This document shows positions 7,985 through 15,227 of a stretch of 36,007 nt of DNA, piece after piece. The position numbers were made by a program, and so were the translations under genes. The DNA is from Clostridia bacterium (GTDB taxonomy: Bacteria; Bacillota; Clostridia; Christensenellales; Aristaeellaceae). Under the pieces are notes generated by a model. It saw nothing but the letters and a program-made list of their open reading frames with translations. It was not told the origin of the DNA and did not search any database. The DNA lies in contig JAUNJB010000010.1 in assembly GCA_030535375.1 (NCBI GenBank), positions 1-36,007 of the forward strand, read 5' to 3'. Positions within the stretch are counted from its first letter, which is position 1. Every line of letters starts with the position of its first letter.

Positions 7985-8874
7985 TACGCTTCCTTCGCCT
8001 CCAGCGCCTGCGCGCCAAGAAGCAGCGCGCCCGTGACGCCGGAATTGATGCCGAGCGCCGGCGGCACGATATAGGAAGCGATGCCCTCCGGCGTCAGCCT
8101 GTCCGAGGCCACGTAGCCGCCCAGCAGCGCCAGGGTCTTCTCGCGGATGCGCGGGAACAGATGCGCCTGCTGCATCACGCCGCCGCCCAGCACGATGACC
8201 TCCGGCGAAACGGTGACGATCGCGTTGGCGCACATCTGCGCCAGGTAGGTCGCCTCCAGATCCCAGGCGGGGTGATCCTCCGTCATCAGCTTCGCGGACA
8301 GCCCCCAGCGCTTCTCAATCGCCGGGCCGCAGGCCAGTCCCTCAAGGCAGTGCCGATGGAACGGGCACACGCCGTCGGGCATCGGGTCGGCCTCCTCCGG
8401 GCTGAGGATCATGTGCCCCAGTTCCGGGTGCACCAGGCCGTGCACCAGCTGCCCGCCGATGACCAGGCCGCCGCCGATGCCCGTGCCCACGGTGACATAC
8501 AGCAGGCTTTGCAGCCCCGCGCCCGCGCCCATCTTGAATTCCGCCAGCGCGGCCGCGTTCACGTCCGTATCGATGGCGGCGGGCACGCCCAAGCGCTCGC
8601 GCAGCTCAGGCAGCAGAGGATAATTCTGCCACTCGGTCTTCGGCGTATTGGTGATGCAACCATACGTCGGCGAAGCCGGATTCAGATCAAGCGGGCCGAA
8701 CGAGCCGATCCCCAGCGCGCCCACGTCAAACTTGCTGATAAACTCCACAATCTGCGGCACCGTCACCTCCGGCGCGAGCGTGGGAAAGCTCGCGCGCTGC
8801 AAAACGCCGCCCTGCGGCGTGCCAATCGAGCAGACCATTTTGGTGCCGCCCGCTTCCAGTGCTCCAATGAGCAT
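7984..8874 (-). CDS. ROK-family sugar kinase, fructokinase type
   Basis: About 296 aa from the ATG at 8874, which follows AAAGGAGGTAAAAAG. MLIGALEAGGTKMVCSIG is the ATP-binding start of Bacillus YdhR/GmuE-like fructokinases. IDTDVNAAALAEF contains the catalytic Asp; VTVGTGIGGGLV and HPELGHM follow. CPFHRHCLEGLACGPAIEKRWG holds the zinc-binding His/Cys cluster of the ROK fructokinase branch. It should phosphorylate fructose or a related hexose in the cytoplasm. It is the first gene of a three-gene operon with a two-component system, with TAATG overlap to the regulator. A second in-frame ATG at 8970 with AAAGGA upstream would give a 32-residue N-terminal extension. Confidence 0.9.
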   Translation of the reverse strand: MLIGALEAGGTKMVCSIGTPQGGVLQRASFPTLAPEVTVPQIVEFISKFDVGALGIGSFGPLDLNPASPTYGCITNTPKTEWQNYPLLPELRERLGVPAAIDTDVNAAALAEFKMGAGAGLQSLLYVTVGTGIGGGLVIGGQLVHGLVHPELGHMILSPEEADPMPDGVCPFHRHCLEGLACGPAIEKRWGLSAKLMTEDHPAWDLEATYLAQMCANAIVTVSPEVIVLGGGVMQQAHLFPRIREKTLALLGGYVASDRLTPEGIASYIVPPALGINSGVTGALLLGAQALEAKEA

Positions 8875-8999
8875 CTTTTTACCTCCTTTGCCGGCCGGAT
8901 CAGCCGGCCACGCCGCGCGCCCCGCCCTGTCGGCGGATAGGCGCGCACACTTCTGCGCAGGATAACCCATACGCCTTGTTCCTTTCAGTTTCCCTGTTC

Positions 9000-9028
9000 A
9001 TGATACGACACACAAAGGCCGGTGTCAA
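9000..9028 (-). promoter_or_regulatory. Sigma-A-type promoter of the ROK/two-component operon
   Basis: On the minus strand TTGACA (9028-9023), a 17-nt spacer and TATCAT (9005-9000). This is a full -35 with a five-of-six -10. Transcription should begin near 8993, leaving a leader of about 119 nt that contains a GCCGGC...GCCGGC hairpin just before the ribosome site. Confidence 0.75.
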
Positions 9029-9086
9029 ATAAAAAATCATGAAACGCCTTTGTTTTTTAAGCCACCGCAGGCACGAGGAGGACGCC

Positions 9087-10457
9087 ATGCAAAGCCCCAA
9101 TAGAAAGCAGATGCTCTCGGACGATGTGCGCACGCTCACGCTGCGCATCGCCGCGCCGAGCATGATCGCCATGATCGCCACCAGCGTATGCTCCCTGTTT
9201 GATGCGCTGCTGCTCAGCCGCCTGGGCACCGAGATCACCGCAGCCGTCGGCCTGAGCTTTTCGCTGCTGACGATGATCCAGGCCATCGGCTTCACGCTGG
9301 GCATGGGTGCGGGCAGCTTCGTCAGCCGCAGCCTCGGCCGCGGCGAGCGCGAGGAGGCGCAGCGCGCGGCCTCCACCGCGCTGTATACGGCGCTGCTGCT
9401 GGGCGGCGGGCTGTGCGCTCTGGGCTTTTTCTTTCCCGCGCCGCTGCTCACGCTGCTGGGCGCGACGCCCGCCGTGCTCAATCCCGCCGTCGCCTACGCG
9501 CGCTACGTGCTGGGCAGTGGGCCGATGCTCTGCGCCAGCCTCGTGCTCAGCAGCCTTCTGCGCGGCCAGGGACAGACGCTGCCCAACATGGCCGCTTTCG
9601 CCGCCGGTGCCGGCGCGGGTCTTCTGCTGCAATGGCTGCTGGTGGGCAGGCTCGCGCTGGGCATCACGGGCGCGGGGCTGGCGATGATCGTCCGGGAGGC
9701 GCTGACGCTGATCATCCTCATCGCTGTCACGGCAAAAAACAAGGCGCTGGTGCGCCCCTCTCTGCGTCTGTTTTCCCCCGGGCTGCGCGTCTACGGCCAG
9801 ATCATGCGCTCCGGCCTGCCCACGCTGCTGCGCCAGGGGCTGATGAGCGTGTCCAGCGTCATGCTCAGCCGCATCAGCGCGGGCTTTGGGGAGACGGCGC
9901 TGGCCGGCATGGGGCTGGCGGTGCGCGCCGGCGCGCTCGTCTCGTCGGCGGTCATCGGATTTGGCCAGGGCTTTCAGCCGGTGTGCGGCTTTGCCTACGG
10001 CGCCGGGCGCATGGGCCGCGTCCGCGATGCCTACGTCTTTTGCCAAAAGGTCGTCACGGGCGCGCTGCTCGCGCTGGGCGCGGCGGTATTCGTCTTCAGC
10101 CGTCCCCTGCTGATGCTCTTCGGCCCGGAGCCCGCCGTCGCGGATTTCGGCGCGGCGGTGCTGCGCGCGCAAAGCGCCACATTCTTTGCCCAGGGCGCGG
10201 TGATCATGATGAACATGCTCACCCAGGCCATGGGGCTGACGGTGCGCGCCTCGCTGGTCGCCACAAGCCGCCAGGGCTATGTCTTCATTCCGCTTGTGCT
10301 GCTCCTGCCCCGTTTTTTCGGGGAGACAGGCCTGATCCTCGCCCAAAGCGCGAGCGATATCGTCTCCCTCCTGCTGTGCTGGCTGCTCACGCGCGGCGTC
10401 ACAGGTTCCGCGTGCGAACGGAGAGAATATTCGGATGCTCGGACAGCGTGCCGATGA
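9087..10457 (+). CDS. MATE-family multidrug/Na+ antiporter
   Basis: 456 aa from the ATG at 9087, which has GAGGAGG 6 nt upstream; an earlier ATG at 9039 lacks such a site. There are about twelve hydrophobic segments in two similar halves. LRIAAPSMIAMIATSVCSLFD and LSRLGTEITAAVGLSFSL are typical MATE first-half phrases, and MRSGLPTLLRQGLMSVSSVM starts the second half. It exports organic cations or other small molecules in exchange for Na+ or H+; the substrate is unknown. The last 19 codons run antisense over the end of mgtC (10399-10457), and no terminator is visible between them. Confidence 0.92.
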   Translation: MQSPNRKQMLSDDVRTLTLRIAAPSMIAMIATSVCSLFDALLLSRLGTEITAAVGLSFSLLTMIQAIGFTLGMGAGSFVSRSLGRGEREEAQRAASTALYTALLLGGGLCALGFFFPAPLLTLLGATPAVLNPAVAYARYVLGSGPMLCASLVLSSLLRGQGQTLPNMAAFAAGAGAGLLLQWLLVGRLALGITGAGLAMIVREALTLIILIAVTAKNKALVRPSLRLFSPGLRVYGQIMRSGLPTLLRQGLMSVSSVMLSRISAGFGETALAGMGLAVRAGALVSSAVIGFGQGFQPVCGFAYGAGRMGRVRDAYVFCQKVVTGALLALGAAVFVFSRPLLMLFGPEPAVADFGAAVLRAQSATFFAQGAVIMMNMLTQAMGLTVRASLVATSRQGYVFIPLVLLLPRFFGETGLILAQSASDIVSLLLCWLLTRGVTGSACERREYSDARTACR

Positions 10458-11115
10458 TATCCACATAATTGGTGTGTCCGGGCATGGAGAGCATGTACAG
10501 ATTGGTGTAGAGATTTCCTTCGGGCCGGTTCTCCGCGTGGAAGTCGACATCCAGGATCTTGATGCCCATGTTCATGAAGTACTCGCTCAGGAACGCGAGG
10601 GTCTGCGTGCGATGGACGAATTGCACCTCCAGCCGTTTGTACGTGTTCACGTGCACGATGCGCTGCATCAGCCCCAGCACCACCAGCACGATCGCGCCCG
10701 CGGCCACGCCCATGGCGATGAAGCCGGAGCCTACGGCCAGGCCGATGCAGGCCGTGCACCACAGAGACGCCGCCGTCGTCAGGCCGGATATCTTGCGCTC
10801 GGACATAAAGATCGTGCCCGCGCCCAGGAAGCCCACGCCGGAGACGACGCCCGCCGTGATGCGCCCCATGCTCACGCCGATCATGCTTCCCTGATTGAGC
10901 TCAAGCACGCATGCCACCGTCTGATGCTCGATCAGCGAGACGAGCGCTGCGCCCACGCACACCAGCACGTGCGTGCGCATGCCCGCGGGACGGCTCTTGA
11001 TCTCCCGGTCGATGCCGATCGCCGCGCCGATAACCACCGCCACGCCGATGCGCAGCAGGAGCATGCCCAGGGTAAGCGGCCGGCCAAATTCCGCCAATCC
11101 GTCAAACACGGACAT
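10399..11115 (-). CDS. MgtC/SapB-family inner-membrane protein
   Basis: About 238 aa. The N-terminal ~140 residues contain four to five membrane helices with MgtC signatures (GAAIGIDREIKSRPAGMRTHVLVCVGA in parts; GVVSGVGFLGAGTI; GLTTAASLW). A soluble C-terminal ~90-residue ACT-like domain follows. MgtC proteins are linked to growth at low Mg2+ and to control of membrane ATPases; in Clostridia the role is not fixed. I prefer the ATG at 11115 (AAGGAAG 7 nt upstream), although the GTG one codon earlier is possible. Its promoter diverges from that of the beta-lactamase-fold gene. Confidence 0.9.
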   Translation of the reverse strand: MSVFDGLAEFGRPLTLGMLLLRIGVAVVIGAAIGIDREIKSRPAGMRTHVLVCVGAALVSLIEHQTVACVLELNQGSMIGVSMGRITAGVVSGVGFLGAGTIFMSERKISGLTTAASLWCTACIGLAVGSGFIAMGVAAGAIVLVVLGLMQRIVHVNTYKRLEVQFVHRTQTLAFLSEYFMNMGIKILDVDFHAENRPEGNLYTNLYMLSMPGHTNYVDIIGTLSEHPNILSVRTRNL

Positions 11116-11219
11116 CACCTCGCTTCCTTCCGACCCTCTATTGTGCTCAGGACAAGGGCTTTCCTCTCCTTGCGGGAAAAAGCCCCTAAAAAATCTGTGA
11201 ATCGGTTTTTATGCACAGC

Positions 11220-11248
11220 ATTATAACGCTTCTCCCGGCGGAGCGCAA
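11220..11248 (-). promoter_or_regulatory. Sigma-A-type promoter of mgtC
   Basis: Minus strand: TTGCGC (11248-11243), 17 nt, TATAAT (11225-11220). The -10 is perfect and the -35 has the key TTG. The 5' leader is about 95 nt. Confidence 0.6.
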
Positions 11249-11279
11249 CCCATTTGCCGTCGACCGTGCCGATTTCGCG

Positions 11280-11308
11280 TTGACATCGCATGACCGGCGC
11301 ATTACAAT
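11280..11308 (+). promoter_or_regulatory. Near-consensus sigma-A promoter of the 11353 hydrolase gene
   Basis: TTGACA (11280-11285), exactly 17 nt, TACAAT (11303-11308). Start site near 11315, giving a ~38-nt leader to the ATG at 11353. It is divergent from the mgtC promoter, with the two -35 elements about 31 nt apart. Confidence 0.85.
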
Positions 11309-11352
11309 ATCGGTAAACAAAGGCCGTATTCCTCATCTGCGGAGGCTCAAGC

Positions 11353-12561
11353 ATGAAGAATCCAACCCCTGACCAGTTAAGCGCGCTGCGTGAACGCGCC
11401 CGCGCCATTGCCGGCGCGCTGCCGCCGCTTCAGCGCACGGCCGACGGCCGCCTCACGCCCGAAAGCCGCCGAATCCTTGCCGCGCATGTGCAGCGCGTTT
11501 TGCGCAAAAACCGGGCAGTCGGCGCGGCGCTTGTGCTATGCTCCCCCGGCGGCGCCGACGACGTGTTTTGCTGCGGCCATGCGCGGCTCTCTCCCCGCGT
11601 GCCGGTCACAGAAAGCACCTGCTTCCGCCTGGCGTCCGTGTCCAAGCTGGTGATGACCTTCGGCGCGCTCTCCCTTTCGGAGGCCGGGATGCTCGATCTT
11701 GATGCGGATATCTCGTCCCTGCTCGGCTATCCCGTGCGCAATCCCGCCGCGCCGGATGTGCCGGTCACTCCGCGCATGCTGCTCACGCACACCTCCTCCC
11801 TGTGCGACGAGGGCAATTACGGCACGCGCGGCATGCAGCCCGGCTGCACGGTGCGCGAGCTGCTCATCGATCCGAAGAACTGGCTGCCGCAGCCGCCCGG
11901 CAATTCCTTCCATTACAGCAACCTCGGCGCCGGCGTGATGGGCGTGGTCATGGAGCTTGCGGCCCGTCAGCCGTTTGACGACATCATGCAGGCGTGCGTG
12001 TTCAATCCGCTGTCCATCCGCGCGACCTACGATCCCCGCCGCGTCTCCCCGGCGGACGATCTGGCCGACGGCTATGCCGTGCGCGCCTTCCTGCCGCCGC
12101 ACCGCAAATACGACGCCGCCGCGCTCTCCTCGGCCGCGCCCTCCGCATCCCCCTTCGACCCGGAGCACGACTTCCTCATCGCGGCGGGCCGGATGATCAC
12201 CGACAGCCGCGGCATGGCCCGGCTCATTCGCCTGCTCGCCTCCCACGGAGAGATGGGCGTGCTCAGCGCCAAATCCCTCGATCTGATGCGCGCCCCGCAG
12301 GACGGCATCGGGGGCATCGCGCAGGCGGGGCGCGGGCTGAACGTCGCCTTTCTGCCCGGCGTATTCCCAGGCGCGTCGCCCGTCGGCCACCAGGGCGTGG
12401 CCTACGGCATGTGCGCCGAGCTCTTCGCCGATCCCGGGACAGGCGCGGGCGTCGGCGTGATGACCAGCGGCATCCGCCTTCTGCGCGATACGCCGCCGCT
12501 CATGCGCGCCGGGTTTGACCTGCTCGCCCTCGGCTTCGCCGCGGCCGGCGGGAGCCGTTGA
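11353..12561 (+). CDS. Serine beta-lactamase-fold hydrolase (class C/esterase type)
   Basis: 402 aa. GGAGG lies 7 nt upstream of the ATG. The SxxK motif is SVSK at residues 95-98 (FRLASVSKLVMTFGAL), the YxN motif is YSN in FHYSNLGAG, and LLTHTSSL is the family's conserved loop. No signal peptide is present and the N terminus is charged, so it probably acts in the cytoplasm. It could be a D-amino-acid peptidase, esterase or transferase; many of these proteins do not hydrolyse beta-lactam drugs, so resistance should not be assumed. It is monocistronic: strong own promoter upstream and an unrelated gene downstream. Confidence 0.88.
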   Translation: MKNPTPDQLSALRERARAIAGALPPLQRTADGRLTPESRRILAAHVQRVLRKNRAVGAALVLCSPGGADDVFCCGHARLSPRVPVTESTCFRLASVSKLVMTFGALSLSEAGMLDLDADISSLLGYPVRNPAAPDVPVTPRMLLTHTSSLCDEGNYGTRGMQPGCTVRELLIDPKNWLPQPPGNSFHYSNLGAGVMGVVMELAARQPFDDIMQACVFNPLSIRATYDPRRVSPADDLADGYAVRAFLPPHRKYDAAALSSAAPSASPFDPEHDFLIAAGRMITDSRGMARLIRLLASHGEMGVLSAKSLDLMRAPQDGIGGIAQAGRGLNVAFLPGVFPGASPVGHQGVAYGMCAELFADPGTGAGVGVMTSGIRLLRDTPPLMRAGFDLLALGFAAAGGSR

Positions 12562-12704
12562 CCGCGCCATAATTTTGACACATTCTTTCTATGTTTTCTT
12601 AAAGAATCCATCATTATTTCTCCATAGCCTGCCGATATACTATGATCATCACCTGAGCGGTGAAATGAAAATAAAAAGATACCCCCGAAAGGAGATCGAT
12701 TCTC

Positions 12705-13892
12705 ATGCGTACATCCTATTTTCGCCGCATCGCCGCGCTGACAGCCGTTCTGGCGGTCACCGTCACCGCGGGCATGGGCACCCTGGCCCTGGCCGAAACC
12801 AACGGCAAGCAGTTCAGCGTCATCGAGGCCGCTTCAAGCGAAAACTCCCTGTCCATCCCGGAGATCGCCGAAAAGTGCCGCACCTCTGTGGTCGCCATTG
12901 AAACCGAAACCAAGGTCGTCTACAACGATTACGACAGCAATTACTACAATCCGTTCGGCATGTTCGGTTACGGCTATGGCTACGGCAACGGCAGCCGCCG
13001 CGGCACGCAGCGCGAATACACCCAGACGGGCGCCGGTTCCGGCATCGTTCTGTCCGAGGACGGCTACATCCTGACCAACAACCACGTCATCTCCGGAGCG
13101 GACAAGATCACTATCTATGTCAGCGATCAGGACGGCGAGGAAACCACCTATGAGGCCACGCTCGTGGGCACCTCCGAGAGCAGCGACGTGGCGGTGCTCA
13201 AGATCGACGCGACCGGCCTGAACGCCGCGACCTTCGGCGACAGCGATCAGCTTCAGGTCGGTGAATTGGCCGTGGCCATCGGCAACCCGATGGGCAAGGT
13301 GCACGGCTCCGTGACCGCGGGCATCATCTCCGCCACCGAGCAGGAGCTCACCATCGACGACGTGACCATCAGCGCCATTCAGACCGACGCGGCCATCAAC
13401 CCCGGCAACTCCGGCGGTGCGCTGTTTGACTCCTTTGGCAATGTGATCGGCCTGGTCTACGCCAAGTCCTCCTCCGTGAGCATCGAAGGCATCGGCTACG
13501 CGATTCCGGTCAACGCCATCAAGGAGCTCGTCGCCCAGATGATCAACGATCCCGACTCCGTGGAAGCCCAGACCAAGGGCAGCCAGATCATGCTCGGCAT
13601 CACCATCCAGGATGTGACCGAGGAGATGAGCAAGCAGTACTCCATGCCGGTGGGCGTGTACGTCCGCGAGGTTTCCGAGATGAGTGCCGCGGAGCGCGCC
13701 GGCCTGCAGAAGGGCGACATCATCGTCGAATTTGCCGGCAAAACCGTTGAAAACGCCGACGACCTGAACGCCATCAAGGCCGAGCAAACCTCCGGCGACA
13801 CCGTGTCCATCAAGATCGACCGCAACGGCAAGGAAATGACGCTGGACATCGTCATCCCCCAGCCGACCGAGGTGGATACCGTAAGCAACTGA
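12705..13892 (+). CDS. HtrA/DegP-like serine protease with one PDZ domain
   Basis: 395 aa. AAAGGAG precedes the ATG. An N-terminal hydrophobic segment (about residues 9-30) is a signal peptide or signal anchor; ALAE offers a cleavage site. A Tyr/Gly/Asn-rich linker (residues 73-100) leads to the trypsin-like domain with H127 (TNNHVI), D161 (SSDVAVLKID) and S236 (GNSGGAL). A PDZ domain (about 290-385: GVYVREVSEMSAAERAGLQKGDIIV in parts) ends the protein. It degrades or refolds damaged envelope proteins outside the membrane. In the 143-nt gap upstream TATACT (12636-12641) could be a -10, but its -35 is weak. Terminator and repeat locus D follow directly. Confidence 0.93.
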   Translation: MRTSYFRRIAALTAVLAVTVTAGMGTLALAETNGKQFSVIEAASSENSLSIPEIAEKCRTSVVAIETETKVVYNDYDSNYYNPFGMFGYGYGYGNGSRRGTQREYTQTGAGSGIVLSEDGYILTNNHVISGADKITIYVSDQDGEETTYEATLVGTSESSDVAVLKIDATGLNAATFGDSDQLQVGELAVAIGNPMGKVHGSVTAGIISATEQELTIDDVTISAIQTDAAINPGNSGGALFDSFGNVIGLVYAKSSSVSIEGIGYAIPVNAIKELVAQMINDPDSVEAQTKGSQIMLGITIQDVTEEMSKQYSMPVGVYVREVSEMSAAERAGLQKGDIIVEFAGKTVENADDLNAIKAEQTSGDTVSIKIDRNGKEMTLDIVIPQPTEVDTVSN

Positions 13893-13924
13893 CTTCTTCC
13901 AAGCTTTTCTTTCCATATTGTTTG

Positions 13925-13962
13925 CCGGAAGGCGCAGGCGGATATTCCCCTGCGCCTTCCGG
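13925..13962 (+). terminator. Intrinsic terminator of the htrA-like gene
   Basis: A 14-bp perfect stem (CCGGAAGGCGCAGG with CCTGCGCCTTCCGG), 10-nt loop, then CTTTTTGCC. It lies 33 nt past the stop codon. The T-tract is also the start of the locus D module. Confidence 0.9.
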
Positions 13963-14050
13963 CTTTTTGCCTGATAAAATGGCGTAAAAACCGGCCGCGT
14001 TCGTACTCATCGGGCGATTTGCAGCGATTTGGGGAAGGGGAAGCGCCCAC
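13963..14050 (+). repeat. Post-terminator module, locus D
   Basis: Directly after the htrA-like terminator, the plus strand reads CTTTTTGCCTGATAAAATGG, then CGTAAAAACCGGCCGCGTTC, CTCATCGGGCGATTTGCAGC and finally GGGGAAGGGGAAGCGCCC. The same order and direction relative to transcription occur in A1, B and C. This is the only plus-strand copy, and the only terminator here that serves a plus-strand gene and is followed by a module. Confidence 0.7.
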
Positions 14051-14163
14051 TGGTGCATCCGGCATGCGCCCCGATCCCCCTGGGATTCTTTTCCCTTGAT
14101 TGATCCGCCGCATCGCTGTACAATGATGTCAGCAATCGCGCGGCCAAAGGAGCTGACCTGTCC

Positions 14164-15099
14164 ATGACCACCCTATACACCCTGCTGTGCCAAATCGAGG
14201 CCGTATTCGGTGTGCGCATCTGCGTGCACGATATATCCGGCATCACCTTCACCTCACACATGCTGGAGCTTCCGCGCAACTGGAAAAACCACGGCTGCGC
14301 CTACTGCCAGAGCGCCAAGGTATTCGTGGGGGAAAAGCGCTGCATGCTGCAAAAGGACGCCGCGCTGCGCAAGCTGCGGCGCAACGGTGTGCAGCCGTTC
14401 TTCGGCATCTGCAATATGGGCGTGTGCGAATACATCTATCCCGTGCTGCAGGAACGCAAGCTGCTGGCCGTCATCTTCGCCAGCGGCGTCACGCGGGAGG
14501 ACGCGGATACCGCGCGCGAAAAGCTGCTCGCGCAGGCCCAGCGCGCGCACATTCCGCCGGAGGAGGTTCTCCCCTCCTTTGAGCAGTTTGCCCTCCACGC
14601 CGGGACGTCGCGCGAGGCGCTTCTCTTCTTCGCGCAGCTTGCGGAGGATTTTATCCTGCGCCACACCGTGGCCGGCTCCTCCCGCGTCTCTGCCCCCGAC
14701 GGTTCTTACCCCGTGGAGCCCGTGCCGCCCCGCAAATCGGGCATCGCCGCCGCCATCATCGCATATCTGGATGAGAATTACGCCGCCGATCTGTCGCTCA
14801 AGAAGCTCGCCTCGCTGTTTTTCATCAGCGAGGGCCACCTGTGCCGTCTCATCCGGCAGGAGCTGGGCATGAGCGTCATGAGCTATATCAAGCGGCTGCG
14901 CATGGGCGCCGCCGCGCGGCAGCTGGTGCGCACCGATCTTTCTGTCCGGGATATCGGCAGATTGGTGGGCATCTCGGATACCAATTACTTCTGCCGCTGC
15001 TTCCGCAGCGTGATGGGCGTCACGCCCACGGAATACCGGCATCTGCACACGGAATCCCACCCCTGGGACGCGGGCGACGCCCCTCTTCCCCGTGGATAA
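14164..15099 (+). CDS. AraC-family regulator with N-terminal PocR ligand-binding domain
   Basis: 311 aa. AAAGGAG lies 11 nt upstream of the ATG. Residues 1-150 form a PocR domain with its conserved cysteines (GCAYCQSAK; EKRCMLQKDAAL; GICNMGVCEYIYPVLQ; VIFASGVT), thought to bind a small hydrophilic ligand. Residues 195-300 are two AraC helix-turn-helix motifs (DLSLKKLASLFFISEGHLCRLIR; SVRDIGRLVGISDTNYFCRCFR). It probably activates the transport and esterase operon that begins 128 nt downstream on the same strand, on sensing the imported sugar. No terminator is seen between the regulator and that operon. Confidence 0.92.
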   Translation: MTTLYTLLCQIEAVFGVRICVHDISGITFTSHMLELPRNWKNHGCAYCQSAKVFVGEKRCMLQKDAALRKLRRNGVQPFFGICNMGVCEYIYPVLQERKLLAVIFASGVTREDADTAREKLLAQAQRAHIPPEEVLPSFEQFALHAGTSREALLFFAQLAEDFILRHTVAGSSRVSAPDGSYPVEPVPPRKSGIAAAIIAYLDENYAADLSLKKLASLFFISEGHLCRLIRQELGMSVMSYIKRLRMGAAARQLVRTDLSVRDIGRLVGISDTNYFCRCFRSVMGVTPTEYRHLHTESHPWDAGDAPLPRG

Positions 15100-15147
15100 A
15101 ACAGACATGTATGTGAAGATTGTGCTATGACGTCGTCCATTTTGTAT

Positions 15148-15177
15148 AGTGACAAATCACTGTTTTCAGGCCATAAT
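15148..15177 (+). promoter_or_regulatory. Promoter with overlapping dyad, sugar-uptake operon
   Basis: GTGACA (15149-15154), 17 nt, CATAAT (15172-15177), each five of six to consensus. The dyad AGTGA-CAAA-TCACT (15148-15161) covers the -35. A weak promoter under an inverted repeat would suit regulator control, most simply by the upstream PocR-AraC protein, though AraC proteins usually bind direct repeats. Leader about 44 nt. Confidence 0.5.
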
Positions 15178-15227
15178 GACAATAAAGACATCGTTACCAA
15201 CCGCACATCATGAAAGGAGATTGTACG

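Noticed and set aside
8010..8233. 308-residue form of the 7307 response regulator
   Set aside because: The first 83 residues are an out-of-frame reading of the ROK gene; the receiver domain starts exactly at the ATG at 7984.
11353..12561. Antibiotic-resistance beta-lactamase
   Set aside because: The SxxK and YxN motifs show only the fold. There is no signal peptide, and this family includes many esterases and peptidases.
12575..12603. TTGACA as -35 of an htrA promoter
   Set aside because: No acceptable -10 lies 16-18 nt downstream (CTTAAA). A TATACT at 12636-12641 is better but is too far from it.
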